Assembly: GCA_964655195.1 (NCBI GenBank)
Contig: CAZZLK010000021.1
Coordinates: 1-64,000, forward strand
DNA length: 64,000 nucleotides
From: DUMJ01 sp964655195
GTDB lineage: Bacteria > DUMJ01
Reading direction: 5' to 3'
A program made the position numbers and the translations under genes. Below the pieces are notes generated by a model. The model worked only from the letters and a program-made list of their open reading frames with translations, searched no databases and had not been told where the DNA came from. The stretch's first letter is position 1; the number at the start of each line of letters is the position of its first letter. Shown one piece after another: positions 50,901-60,351 of this stretch.

Positions 50901-52132
50901 AGGTGGTTGATCCAGAGATATTTAACGCCATAAGGGGAGAAAGAATAAGAGAAGAAACAACATTAGAATTGATAGCCAGCGAAAACTTCACCAGTCTTGC
51001 AGTATTGGAAGCTCAAGGTTCTCTGCTTACCAACAAATATGCAGAAGGTTATCCAAAGAGAAGGTATTATGGTGGATGTCAATGGGTTGATGTGATAGAG
51101 CAGTTAGCTATTGACAGGGCTAAGGCTCTGTTTAAAGCTGAGCATGCAAATGTTCAACCTCACTCAGGTTCTCAGGCAAATATGGCTGTATACTTTGCCG
51201 TTCTAAATCCTGGAGATACTGTACTGGGAATGAATCTATCCCATGGAGGACACTTAACTCATGGTAGTCCAGTTAATATATCGGGAAAATATTTCAAGTT
51301 TGTCTCATATGGGGTTAATCCAGAGACAGAGACAATAGACTACGACCAGGTTAGAGATATAGCCAGAGAGACAAAGCCAAAACTTATAGTAGCAGGAGCA
51401 AGTGCCTATCCAAGGATTATAGACTTTGGGAAATTCTCAGAGATAGCTAAAGAAGTTGGGGCTCTATTAATGGTTGATATGGCACATATTGCCGGACTTG
51501 TGGCAGCTGAGATTCATCCTAGTCCTGTCCCGTGGGCGGAATTTGTCACGACCACTACCCATAAGACTTTAAGAGGTCCAAGGAGTGGCCTTATACTCTG
51601 TAAATCTGAGTATGCCAAAGCTATAGATAAGGCTATATTCCCAGGAACCCAAGGAGGTCCACTTATGCACATTATAGCAGCAAAGGCAGTAGCGTTGAAA
51701 GAAGCAATGACTTCAGAGTTCAGAGCTTATCAAAATCAGATAGTAAAGAATGCAAAGGTATTAGCAGAGACCTTGTTGGAGAATGGTTTCAGGCTTGTCT
51801 CAGGTGGAACTGATAACCATCTTATGTTGGTAGATGTAAGACCATTTGGCTTAACGGGTAAAGAGGCTGAAAGATTATTAGAAGATATTGGTATTACCGT
51901 TAATAAGAATGCGATTCCCTTTGATCCACAGCCACCCACAATCTCCAGTGGGATTAGAATAGGTACACCTGCAGTAACAACGAGAGGGATGAAAGAATCT
52001 GAGATGAGAGAGATAGGAGATATAATAGCTAAATGTTTAAGGAAAGAAGAAGATAAAGAGGTCCTGAAGGGTAGAGTTAGAGCCCTATGTGAGGCTTATC
52101 CCCTGTTCTATAAAGATATCGGAATAGTCTAA
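50891..52132 (+). CDS. glyA: Serine hydroxymethyltransferase
   Basis: GlyA converts serine and tetrahydrofolate to glycine and 5,10-methylene-tetrahydrofolate, supplying the one-carbon units used for thymidylate and for Fmt. The PLP lysine is K225 in TTTTHKTLRGPRSG. Other motifs are ELIASENFTS, NKYAEGYPKRRYYGGCQWVD, HSGSQANMAVY and VDMAHIAGLVAA. Length 413 is typical. In Firmicutes upp-wecB-atp follows here; in this genome that block is at 13 kb. Confidence 0.97.
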   Translation: MYLEVVDPEIFNAIRGERIREETTLELIASENFTSLAVLEAQGSLLTNKYAEGYPKRRYYGGCQWVDVIEQLAIDRAKALFKAEHANVQPHSGSQANMAVYFAVLNPGDTVLGMNLSHGGHLTHGSPVNISGKYFKFVSYGVNPETETIDYDQVRDIARETKPKLIVAGASAYPRIIDFGKFSEIAKEVGALLMVDMAHIAGLVAAEIHPSPVPWAEFVTTTTHKTLRGPRSGLILCKSEYAKAIDKAIFPGTQGGPLMHIIAAKAVALKEAMTSEFRAYQNQIVKNAKVLAETLLENGFRLVSGGTDNHLMLVDVRPFGLTGKEAERLLEDIGITVNKNAIPFDPQPPTISSGIRIGTPAVTTRGMKESEMREIGDIIAKCLRKEEDKEVLKGRVRALCEAYPLFYKDIGIV

Positions 52133-52137
52133 AACCC

Positions 52138-54033
52138 GTGAGATTCTTTAGAGTTATCATAATATCAGTTATTCTAATACTGTTTTTATATACTGATCTT
52201 TATGCCCAGAGCTTAGTTGATCAGATTTTTATAGCTCCTGGGTTGAATTATACCGTCTCCAAAACAGATAATCTTCCTTTGATCATCCATACTGTAGAGG
52301 TGGATCTTACAAGTCCTTTCATAAAACTGGAGACTTCTCTTGCCAAAGATACTCTTATGCAGAGGGAAGTTTTGAGTTCTATAGCCAAGAGAAACAGGGC
52401 AACTCTAGCTATAAATGGAGATTTTTTCGATCCGAATACAGGGATGATAATAAATTTTATGGTGACTAATGGAGAGCTTATCAAACTGCCAATTGCTAGA
52501 GGAGCCTTTGCCATCACCAGAGATGGAAGGCCCATCATTTCTCTATTTAGTCTTGATATCAATATAGAAACTAAATATGGAGTTATTCCGATAACCAACT
52601 TAAATACTCCGAGAGGTGGTAATGAGGCAGTGCTATTTACAGATAAATTTGGTAAAAGTACAACAATATCAAATGGAGCCTTCGCCGGAATAGATATAGA
52701 GCTTCTAGATTTTTCTCAACCTCTACCTGCCTCCGGGGTGATAACGGCAAGGGTAAGAAATATATTTTATGGTACAAGTAGTTCTATTATACCAGCTAAG
52801 GGCGGTATTCTATCTCTCGGAGGAAGAGCCCTTACGTATCTTCCCTATCTAAAGCCAGGCGATGAGGTAAGAATAGTCACAAGACTAAATCCTCCCGTCG
52901 ACATCTTACAGGCTATAGGTGGAGGGGCGATTCTGTTAAAAGATGGTAACATAGTCTTCGGGTCTACTGGTGAACAACCCCTTTCTCAGGAGATAACTGA
53001 GAGGAAAAATCCAATAACAGCAGTAGCAATAGACAGCAATGATAAAGCCTACTTCTTGGTGATTGATGGAAGAAATCCTCGGAGTGCTGGTATGACCTAT
53101 TTGGAGTTGGCAAATTATCTAAAAACTATCGGTATGAGAGATGCTTTAACACTAGATGGTGGCGGTTCTAGTCAGATAGTAATTAATGACAACATAATGA
53201 ATACCCCTTCAGACGGAAGAGAAAGGGCGATAGCTAACGCGATTATTGTAAGAACATCTGTACTTTCAGGAGAAGCCAGATTACTCTCCTTACACCCCAA
53301 ACGACTGACTATAAAAGAGGGAGATACCTATAGTTTCAGATTACTCTTGCAGGATATATATGGGAATACATTTCCCATTGATCAAAAGAAAGTTATATGG
53401 AAGTTGGAGGGTTTAAACGGAAAAATTACAGATGACGGAACTTTTTATGCCAATATTTCTAGCAGCGGGAAAGTAATCGCCGAGCTTAATGGATTAAGGG
53501 CAGAATCAGAAGTTACTATTGTTTCAGTACAAAGGTCCTCTAAAATACTAGAGGACTTTGAAAACAACTTCCTAGTCTCTATATCTGGAAGTGGTTTTGA
53601 TTTTAACCAGACCAAGGTATCCATCTCAGATTCTCAATATATAAGTGGTAGAAGGTCGCTAAGGCTTGACTACTCTCTAACAAAGGGAGCTACAAGTTTT
53701 GTATATATAAATCTCAATATCCCAATACCAAAAGAAGGTAGAAAGATCGGTCTATATGTATACGGTGACAACAGTGGTCACTGGCTAAGGGGATTATTTA
53801 GAGATAGCTATGGAAGATTATGGGTAGGGAATTTTACTTCCGCTACTAAAGGAATAGACTGGGAAGGATGGAGATATCTAGAACTGGATTTGTCCAGTTT
53901 GGAGGTCTTTAGTGGGGATAAAAGTGTCACGCCTGAGCCTCCCCTAGAGTTAATCCAGATGTACCTGGTAGAATTAAAGGAGGAGAGGAAGAACCAGGGG
54001 ACCATATATATAGACTTGATACAAAGTCTGTGA
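52138..54033 (+). CDS. Secreted phosphodiester glycosidase (NAGPA domain) with C-terminal domains
   Basis: This 631-residue protein has a signal peptide (IIISVILILFLYTDLYAQ). The NAGPA domain (about 30-380) is recognised from RATLAINGDFFDPNTGMIINFMV, VAIDSNDKAYFLVIDGRN and LTLDGGGSSQIVIND. Such domains hydrolyse sugar phosphodiester bonds; the partner here could be a glycopolymer in the envelope. The C-terminal part has an Ig-like segment (about 385-460) and a beta-sandwich (about 480-631) that may bind carbohydrate. It begins at GTG 52138, 5 bases after glyA. Confidence 0.83.
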   Translation: MRFFRVIIISVILILFLYTDLYAQSLVDQIFIAPGLNYTVSKTDNLPLIIHTVEVDLTSPFIKLETSLAKDTLMQREVLSSIAKRNRATLAINGDFFDPNTGMIINFMVTNGELIKLPIARGAFAITRDGRPIISLFSLDINIETKYGVIPITNLNTPRGGNEAVLFTDKFGKSTTISNGAFAGIDIELLDFSQPLPASGVITARVRNIFYGTSSSIIPAKGGILSLGGRALTYLPYLKPGDEVRIVTRLNPPVDILQAIGGGAILLKDGNIVFGSTGEQPLSQEITERKNPITAVAIDSNDKAYFLVIDGRNPRSAGMTYLELANYLKTIGMRDALTLDGGGSSQIVINDNIMNTPSDGRERAIANAIIVRTSVLSGEARLLSLHPKRLTIKEGDTYSFRLLLQDIYGNTFPIDQKKVIWKLEGLNGKITDDGTFYANISSSGKVIAELNGLRAESEVTIVSVQRSSKILEDFENNFLVSISGSGFDFNQTKVSISDSQYISGRRSLRLDYSLTKGATSFVYINLNIPIPKEGRKIGLYVYGDNSGHWLRGLFRDSYGRLWVGNFTSATKGIDWEGWRYLELDLSSLEVFSGDKSVTPEPPLELIQMYLVELKEERKNQGTIYIDLIQSL

Positions 54034-54075
54034 TATATTTATCTAAAAATCCTTGCCAGAAAGGGGGTGATAATG

Positions 54076-54660
54076 ATGAGAAAGGGAAAGGTACAGTATT
54101 ATAATACGCTGTACCAAATAACTAGAACCATTACTTCTACCTTGGATTTAGATGAAGTCTTGAAACTGATCACAGAAAATACCGTTAAAACTATGGGAGT
54201 AAAAGCCTGTTCCATAAGGCTTATAAATGAGGACAAGAAGACTCTCAGAATAGCATCAGCCTATGGTTTAAGCGAAGATTATCTAAAGAAAGGTGCAGTA
54301 GAGATAGATAAAAGTCTTATCGATGCAGAAGTTCTAAAGGGCAACATAGTTAAGATCAAAGATGCCACAACTGATCCAAGATTCCAATATCCAGAAGAGG
54401 CTAAAAAAGAAGGAATAAAGTCTGTACTCTGTGTTCCCCTACAACTTAAGGACAGAATAATAGGTGTTATGAGAGTATATACAGATAAACCCCATACTTT
54501 TGCGAAGAGCGAAGTTGAATTTCTTACCGCTTTAGCAAATTCTGCTGCCATAGCTATAGAGAATGCAAGACTCTATGACCTCCTGCGTAGAGAATATAGC
54601 AAACTTTACAATGACTTTATGCAGTGGTATGATTCATGGAGTGTAGCGGTTAGTAGATAA
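54076..54660 (+). CDS. Stand-alone GAF domain protein
   Basis: The protein of about 194 residues is one GAF sensor domain (about 15-175): LYQITRTITSTLDLDEVLKLITENTVKTMG, ACSIRLINEDKKTLRIASAYGLSEDYL, SVLCVPLQLKDRIIGVMRVYT, and FLTALANSAAIAIENARLYD. No output domain is attached, so it must act through another protein. ATG 54076 follows GGGGGTGAT with the same spacing as other strong sites in this window; ATG 54073 and GTG 54067 are alternatives. Confidence 0.85.
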   Translation: MRKGKVQYYNTLYQITRTITSTLDLDEVLKLITENTVKTMGVKACSIRLINEDKKTLRIASAYGLSEDYLKKGAVEIDKSLIDAEVLKGNIVKIKDATTDPRFQYPEEAKKEGIKSVLCVPLQLKDRIIGVMRVYTDKPHTFAKSEVEFLTALANSAAIAIENARLYDLLRREYSKLYNDFMQWYDSWSVAVSR

Positions 54661-54682
54661 GAATTTTAAAGAGGAGGCATCT

Positions 54683-56002
54683 ATGAAGTTATTTATCGTT
54701 CTTTTTCTAGCTATTTCAATGCTTGTGCTGTACGGTATTACTTACTCAGATGAGCTTACTATAGAGGATATTGGTAAGAACTTTGTAAGTCTTTTAGCCA
54801 AAGGAGACTTTGCCAGAACAAGTAATTTCTTTACTAAAGAGCTGGCACAAGCTATTCCTAAAGAAACGTTAGAATCCATATGGAAGGGTATTCTCTCTAC
54901 CATGGGTAAATTTAATGGTATCATCGATATAAAAATTACCGAAATTCAGGGATATAAGGTATCTATTTTGACCTGCGACTTTGAACTTGGCACTCTGGGA
55001 ATACAGATAGTACTAGACCATGAATCAAAGATTGCCGGCTTATACTTCTTGCAGCCACAATTTAAGGCTACTTATAAGATACCTCCATATGTGACCCCGG
55101 ATAGTTATACGGAGATAGAAGTAACCATCGAATCTAACGGCTGGAAATTACCAGCTACCTTGACGTTACCTAGGGGTGAAAAATCCTGCCCCGCAGTGAT
55201 TTTGGTTCATGGCTCTGGGCCTCAAGATAGAGATGAAACCATAGGACCTAATAAACCTTTTAAAGATCTAGCACTAGGACTAGCTTCCAAAGGGATAGCT
55301 GTTTTAAGGTATGAAAAAAGGACTAGATATTATGGAGAAAAGGCTTTAGTAGAAGGTTTTACTGTAAAAGAAGAGACTATAGAAGATGCTATTAGTGCTA
55401 TAGAATTACTCTATCAGAGAAAAGAGATAGACAAGGATAGGATATTTCTCCTAGGACATAGTTTAGGGGGTATGTTAGCTCCAAGAATAGCAGAAAGAAC
55501 AGATAAGTTGAGAGGTATCATTATCCTAGCTGGAACGATCAATGATTTACTAGAACTTATACCTAAGCAGGCAAGATATCTTGCCTCTTTAGATGACAAG
55601 ATAACCGAGGAGGAAAAAAGAGAGATAGAAGAAATAGAGAATCAGGTAAATAAGGTCAAATCTCAGGAGATAGAAAGAAACGAATCTATCCTAGGAGCCC
55701 CAGGTTCTTACTGGTTAGACCTAATGAGTTATGACCCCTTAAAGACTCTTAAAGGGATGACTATCCCAGTGCTTATACTTCAGGGAGAAAGAGATTTTCA
55801 AGTTACTCTAGAGGAATTTAATATCTGGAAAAATGAGCTAAAGGATAAGCCCAATGTATCCTTTAAACTCTATAAAGGACTGAACCACCTGTTCATCTCT
55901 GGAGAGGGGAAATCAAGCATTGAGGAATACTATAAATCGGGAAATATACCGGAGGAGGTAATAGAGGATATAGCCAGATGGATCTTATCTATTCAGCCTT
56001 AA
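54683..56002 (+). CDS. Secreted alpha/beta hydrolase with N-terminal DUF3887-like domain
   Basis: A signal peptide (FIVLFLAISMLVLYGITYS) leads into a small domain (about 25-125; ELTIEDIGKNFVSLLAKGDFARTSNFFTKEL) like DUF3887, then a serine hydrolase. VHGSGPQDRDETIGPN is the oxyanion segment, the nucleophile is S260 in GHSLGG, the acid is in LQGERDFQV, and the His is in YKGLNHLF. The length of 439 suits esterase or peptidase relatives. The substrate is unknown. The 3' end overlaps the convergent ABC-2 permease by 14 bases. Confidence 0.88.
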   Translation: MKLFIVLFLAISMLVLYGITYSDELTIEDIGKNFVSLLAKGDFARTSNFFTKELAQAIPKETLESIWKGILSTMGKFNGIIDIKITEIQGYKVSILTCDFELGTLGIQIVLDHESKIAGLYFLQPQFKATYKIPPYVTPDSYTEIEVTIESNGWKLPATLTLPRGEKSCPAVILVHGSGPQDRDETIGPNKPFKDLALGLASKGIAVLRYEKRTRYYGEKALVEGFTVKEETIEDAISAIELLYQRKEIDKDRIFLLGHSLGGMLAPRIAERTDKLRGIIILAGTINDLLELIPKQARYLASLDDKITEEEKREIEEIENQVNKVKSQEIERNESILGAPGSYWLDLMSYDPLKTLKGMTIPVLILQGERDFQVTLEEFNIWKNELKDKPNVSFKLYKGLNHLFISGEGKSSIEEYYKSGNIPEEVIEDIARWILSIQP

Positions 56003-57050
56003 GCAGTTTACTTCCAAATATAAAGACAAATGTAAAAAATGCGATAGTCATACCAAGAGATGTATTCAAAACAAATGCGATAGTTCCACTCTCCACTCCG
56101 GTAGAGATTCTTATACTTCTGGCTATATAGCCAAGTGGCAGTATCTCCCCAATCCTTCTGAGATATTTTGGAAGAAATTCTAATGGGAAGTATACTCCAG
56201 AAAAGAAGATCATAACTGTCATAAGTAAGGAGCCCACATTTCCAGCCACACTAGGCTCAGTAAAGATACTGCTTATTAGTATCCCCAAAGCCATCATTCC
56301 AAGAATACTGGTACTGGCAGTAATAAGATACAATGTCCAGTTTATACTGAACTGAACCTTGAATACTAGCTGGGAAAATAACAGTACCGCTGTTGCTGAA
56401 AGGATAGTAACTACAAATCTACCCAATATCATTCCCACTATAAACTGGTATCCTCTTATAGGAGTAACATTAAATCTCTTGAGTATTCCTCTCTTTTTAT
56501 AGTCGCAGAAGATTGAAACCATAGAGAATAGGGCACCATTAAAGATAGAAATTGCCACTACTCCGGGTATCATATACCCAAGCTGTGTAGTCACAACCTT
56601 CCCAGGCTCTATAGCATTTAGGTTTAGATCCATTATCTTATCGATCCTTAAATTACTCTTGGTGAGCCGATCGGCTATAGTCTCCCCTAACATCCTACTA
56701 AAAGGATTCCTCTGCATAGTAGTAAGATTCAGTATAAGTCTGAGCTTATCACCATCATAAATTGCTCCTGCATCTATACTACCATTAATAATAGCCAGTT
56801 TGATACTCTCAATACTGTCAAACCCTTTAGCCTCTAAGTTATCTATGTTGTTTATCACCTCAAGGAGTCTCTTATCAGATGACAGTACTCCTACTAGAAG
56901 TTTATTGTCGCCTCCCGATGAACCCATGCCAAATACAAAGCCAAATATAATGACAAACATAAATGGAAATATTAAGGTGAAAAAGAATGTCATCCTATCC
57001 CTGTAAAAGGTCTTAATTGTAGCCAGAAAAAGTTTCCATATGACTCTCAT
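55989..57050 (-). CDS. ABC-2 type exporter permease (second subunit)
   Basis: The 353-residue protein has an N-terminal membrane helix, a large external domain (about 45-165) and five more helices near the C-terminus. The FYRDRMTFFFTLIFPFMFVIIFGFVFG start and SVAGNVGSLLMTVMIFFSGVYFPLEFLP are typical of ABC-2 exporters. It follows the other permease without a gap. The cargo, perhaps a drug, lipid or peptide, cannot be read from sequence. Confidence 0.9.
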   Translation of the reverse strand: MRVIWKLFLATIKTFYRDRMTFFFTLIFPFMFVIIFGFVFGMGSSGGDNKLLVGVLSSDKRLLEVINNIDNLEAKGFDSIESIKLAIINGSIDAGAIYDGDKLRLILNLTTMQRNPFSRMLGETIADRLTKSNLRIDKIMDLNLNAIEPGKVVTTQLGYMIPGVVAISIFNGALFSMVSIFCDYKKRGILKRFNVTPIRGYQFIVGMILGRFVVTILSATAVLLFSQLVFKVQFSINWTLYLITASTSILGMMALGILISSIFTEPSVAGNVGSLLMTVMIFFSGVYFPLEFLPKYLRRIGEILPLGYIARSIRISTGVESGTIAFVLNTSLGMTIAFFTFVFIFGSKLLKAE

Positions 57051-58217
57051 CTAAGTCTCCTCCAACCTAAATCTCTTTATTGTAAATATTAGACAGAAGA
57101 TGATCCAGAGAGCAGGAACAGTTATAGTGAGATAGAAAGGATATGGAGATTTCATTATTCCCAAAGCGTCTCTTATACCAGAAGCCAGATATGTAATAGG
57201 GTTAATGAGAACAATCCACCTTATAGCCCAAGGGACACCTGTAACAGGAAAGTATATCCCACCTAGAAACTGTAATGGAAAATTTAATATCTGACTTATG
57301 GCATTGGCACTACCGGTAGTTTTAGAAACAGAAGCAAGGAAGAAGCCAAGCGAAGAAAGACAAAGCACTGTAAGTGCAGTATAACCTATAAATGGGAGAG
57401 ATAAAGGATCGATGGTGGTCTTGTATACGAACTTCGCCATTAAAGTAATAAGTGTCACTTGAATTATGATGAGGTAGATCTTGGAGATTATGTATGAGAT
57501 GATAAATCTCGACTTAGGCAGTACGGTAACACTTATCCTCTTCAAGATTCCAGTCTCTTTAAGCCATACCAGATCCATACCTATACCAAAGAGTCCTGTC
57601 ATAAAGATAACAAATATCACTATTCCAGGATAAATAAAATCTATATAGGAGAATGTACTCTTTGTACCAACAATCTCCGTCTCACTTTCAATCCTCCTCA
57701 ACTGATATCCGGCTTTTCTAATAAATTCAAACTCTAACTTCTCCAATATGTTCTTCACTATAAGATATGCAGACTCTGAAGATGTATCGTATTTTAGAGA
57801 GTAGACATTGATAACAGGAGGAGATGGAGATACTCCCAGACCCTTTAACATAAAGAAATTTAACATCTGAGCATCAAATCCTTCCGGTATCTCCACAATA
57901 AGATTAACCTTTCTCGCTTTAAGTTTTTCTAATTCTCTTTTCAGATTCTCTTCTGAATTCTGAACCAACGAAAGTCTAAATATCCTGTTTTCCCCTTTAC
58001 TGAGCTCTTTGAAGACTCTCTCTATAATCTCTGCAAAAGTTCCCTTTTGAGAGAGTAATGTCAGATTAAAAGTTACATCCTTAGGTTCATATATAGATGG
58101 AAAGATGAGCATCAGGATCACAAAAAGAATAACTGGAAATATTATAAGCCAGAATAGATCAAGCTTTTCCCTCACAAGAGACTTGAAAAAATAGTTAGCT
58201 AATCTAATTATCTGCAT
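57051..58217 (-). CDS. ABC-2 type exporter permease (first subunit)
   Basis: This 388-residue protein has the same plan as its neighbour: LDLFWLIIFPVILFVILMLIFPSIY at the N-terminus, an external domain (about 50-190), and five C-terminal helices with ILNFPLQFLGGIYFPVTGVPWAIRWI and NPITYLASGIRDALG. The two permeases would form a heterodimer. It abuts the ATPase gene exactly. Confidence 0.9.
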   Translation of the reverse strand: MQIIRLANYFFKSLVREKLDLFWLIIFPVILFVILMLIFPSIYEPKDVTFNLTLLSQKGTFAEIIERVFKELSKGENRIFRLSLVQNSEENLKRELEKLKARKVNLIVEIPEGFDAQMLNFFMLKGLGVSPSPPVINVYSLKYDTSSESAYLIVKNILEKLEFEFIRKAGYQLRRIESETEIVGTKSTFSYIDFIYPGIVIFVIFMTGLFGIGMDLVWLKETGILKRISVTVLPKSRFIISYIISKIYLIIIQVTLITLMAKFVYKTTIDPLSLPFIGYTALTVLCLSSLGFFLASVSKTTGSANAISQILNFPLQFLGGIYFPVTGVPWAIRWIVLINPITYLASGIRDALGIMKSPYPFYLTITVPALWIIFCLIFTIKRFRLEET

Positions 58218-59143
58218 TACTCTTCCCTCAAAGACCTACCAGTAAGAGATAGGAATACGTCCTCAAGATTGGGCTGTCTTATCACAACATCCTTTATCTG
58301 AAGAGAACTTTCTTTAGAGAGTCTCAGAAGGAGTTCAATAGTAGCCAGTATATCATTTGTCTTTAATAAGAGTCTCTTATGTTTCTTATCATATACAGGT
58401 TCCAGGCCTGCACTGCTAAGTCTCTCTATCATTACTGAATTAGCTTCAAGCTCGACCTCTATAAGACTCTCCTTTTCCAGATCTCTTATAAGACTCTGCG
58501 GGTCTCCTTCTTTTATTATCTTCCCACGATCCATTATGCAGACCCAGTCAGATAGAAACTCCGCTTCTTCCATATAATGAGTTGTAAGTATTATAGTTTT
58601 CCCTTTTCTCTTCAGGTCAAGGAGTAAATCCCAAGTATTCCTTCGAGCCTGTGGATCAAGACCTGTTGTGGGCTCGTCCAGAAACAGTATCAAAGGGTCA
58701 TTAATCATAGCCAGTCCAATCACAAGTCTCTGCTTTTGACCACCGGATAGATTTTTTATATATGTATTTCCCTTATCTTCCAGAGATACCATCCTTAAAA
58801 CCTCATCAACATCAAGTGACCTCGGGAAGATGGTCTTAAACATATCCAAAGTCTCTCTAACGGTAAGGTAAGGGATAAGATTAGTTTCCTGCAGAGAGAC
58901 ACCTATATACTCTTTCTGTTTATTCCCTACCCTAGTTATCTCTTCTCCCATAAAGATAATTCTTCCTTCATCTGGTATCCTTAGACCCTCTATGATCTCT
59001 ATGGTGGTGGTCTTTCCTGCCCCATTAGGGCCAAGGAGAGTAAAGATAGATCCCTGTTTTACCTTAAAACTAACCCCATCAACAGCCTTAACCGGTCCAT
59101 AATACTTCTTTATATTCTCTACCTCTAGAATAAAATCAGCCAT
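58217..59143 (-). CDS. ABC-2 type exporter ATPase
   Basis: The 308-residue protein belongs to the CcmA/DrrA group. Walker A GPNGAGKT lies at 38-45, the Q-loop GVSLQETNL, the signature NLSGGQKQRLVIGLAM, Walker B ILFLDEPTTGLDP, the H-loop TTHYMEEAE, and a C-terminal regulatory region of about 90 residues ending RQPNLEDVFLSLTG. It drives the two permeases downstream. Its start lies inside the end of yqeY, behind GGGAGG. Confidence 0.94.
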   Translation of the reverse strand: MADFILEVENIKKYYGPVKAVDGVSFKVKQGSIFTLLGPNGAGKTTTIEIIEGLRIPDEGRIIFMGEEITRVGNKQKEYIGVSLQETNLIPYLTVRETLDMFKTIFPRSLDVDEVLRMVSLEDKGNTYIKNLSGGQKQRLVIGLAMINDPLILFLDEPTTGLDPQARRNTWDLLLDLKRKGKTIILTTHYMEEAEFLSDWVCIMDRGKIIKEGDPQSLIRDLEKESLIEVELEANSVMIERLSSAGLEPVYDKKHKRLLLKTNDILATIELLLRLSKESSLQIKDVVIRQPNLEDVFLSLTGRSLREE

Positions 59144-59606
59144 TACCTCCCTCTTTTTCTCTCAATATCTCTTCTGCAATTCTTCTTACAGTCTCACCCT
59201 CAGCCTTACCTTTTAAATCCTTCATTGCCTCTTTCATCACCCTACCAAGGTCTTTTACATTAACAGCCCCTACATCTTTTATAATCCTTTGTAAAGTTGC
59301 TCTAATATCTTCCTCTGAAAGTTGCTCTGGAAGATATCCCTGTAGTATCTTTAATTCTTCGGATTCCTTTTCAGCAAGCTCTAATCTTCCACCATGTTTA
59401 TAGAGCTCTATGGATTCTCTTCTTCTTTTTATCTCCTGCTTTATAAGTTCTATGATATCACTATCCTCTAAAGTCCTGCCTTTACCCTTGGCTTCTATCT
59501 CCTTATACTTGATATTAGACTTAAGTAGATTTAATACACTTTCTCTCAAGGTATCTCTAGCCTTCTTTGCCTCGATATAGTCTCTGTTTATCTTTTCAAG
59601 AAGCAT
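59136..59606 (-). CDS. yqeY: GatB/YqeY domain protein
   Basis: This 156-residue helical protein matches YqeY from INRDYIEAKKARDTLRESVLNLLKSNIKYKEIE, IKQEIKRRRESIELYKHGGR and LQGYLPEQLSEEDI to GRVMKEAMKDLKGKAEG. The domain resembles the tRNA-binding tail of GatB amidotransferase, but the role of the stand-alone protein is unsettled. It is the first gene of the ABC-2 operon. Confidence 0.93.
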   Translation of the reverse strand: MLLEKINRDYIEAKKARDTLRESVLNLLKSNIKYKEIEAKGKGRTLEDSDIIELIKQEIKRRRESIELYKHGGRLELAEKESEELKILQGYLPEQLSEEDIRATLQRIIKDVGAVNVKDLGRVMKEAMKDLKGKAEGETVRRIAEEILREKEGGNG

Positions 59607-59645
59607 AAAAAACCTCCCATCCTTGATATAAGATTCTTCAATAAA

Positions 59646-59673
59646 ATTATAACAGGTTCTTAAAAGTCTTCAA
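59646..59673 (-). promoter_or_regulatory. Promoter for the yqeY-ABC-2 operon
   Basis: On the minus strand TTGAAG (59673-59668) and TATAAT (59651-59646) are 16 bases apart, with TG one base before the -10 (TGTTATAAT). A GGGAGG ribosome site follows about 30 bases later. Confidence 0.7.
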
Positions 59674-59685
59674 TAAATATTAAAC

Positions 59686-60351
59686 CTAGCTCTCTTTTAG
59701 TCCTCTCAACCTTAGCTCTGCCAGGGCAGATTCTTTTTCTAATCTTATATGTTCCCTACAGTAAAATTCCACATTCTGTACATTTCTCTTTTCTAGGTTT
59801 TGCAATATCTTCTTGTGTTCCTGAAGAGAACTTTCAAGCCTACCTGGTAATGTACAGACTATTGGCAGGACTAATCTCAGCTGATCATCCAGTATAGAGA
59901 GGAAATATATGAGCCTTTTATCCTCGGTAAGTTCTCTCAAGACTGTATGGAAATTTCTATCTGCTTCTTCATATTTTATGAAGTCACTACTTTTGGCATA
60001 CCTTTCAGAATCACTTATTATGGTGTTTAGTCTCAAGATGCCAGTATCATTTATCTTCTCAGTCACTCTTCTACCACATAGACCTTCTAGATACTCCCTA
60101 AGTGTATATATCTCTTCGATATCTTTTAGTGTCAATACAGAGACAAAGGCTCCACGTCTAGGAATATTCTGTACCAATCCCTCTTTCTCAAGCGCTATAA
60201 GTGCCTCCTTTATAGGCGTAGGACTTACATTAAATCTCCTTGTGAGGTCCTCTACTGTAAGCTTCATTCCACTCTGCAGGTCTCTATTGAGGATAGCCCG
60301 CTTTATACTATCATAGACTGCTAACCTGAGATCCATGACCTCACTTTCCAT
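59686..60351 (-). CDS. GntR family transcription regulator (FadR/FCD subfamily)
   Basis: The winged helix is at about 8-75 (SIKRAILNRDLQSGMKLTVEDLTRRFNVSPTPIKEALIALEKEGLVQNIPRRGAFV), followed by an all-helical FCD ligand-binding domain (about 80-215: EEIYTLREYLEGLC, EEADRNFHTVLRE, QEHKKILQNLEKRN) with His residues suited to a metal site. FCD members usually sense organic or amino acids. The adjacent malic enzyme, nadB and nadC, all on the same strand, are candidate targets. AAAGGAGG precedes the ATG. Confidence 0.92.
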   Translation of the reverse strand: MESEVMDLRLAVYDSIKRAILNRDLQSGMKLTVEDLTRRFNVSPTPIKEALIALEKEGLVQNIPRRGAFVSVLTLKDIEEIYTLREYLEGLCGRRVTEKINDTGILRLNTIISDSERYAKSSDFIKYEEADRNFHTVLRELTEDKRLIYFLSILDDQLRLVLPIVCTLPGRLESSLQEHKKILQNLEKRNVQNVEFYCREHIRLEKESALAELRLRGLKES

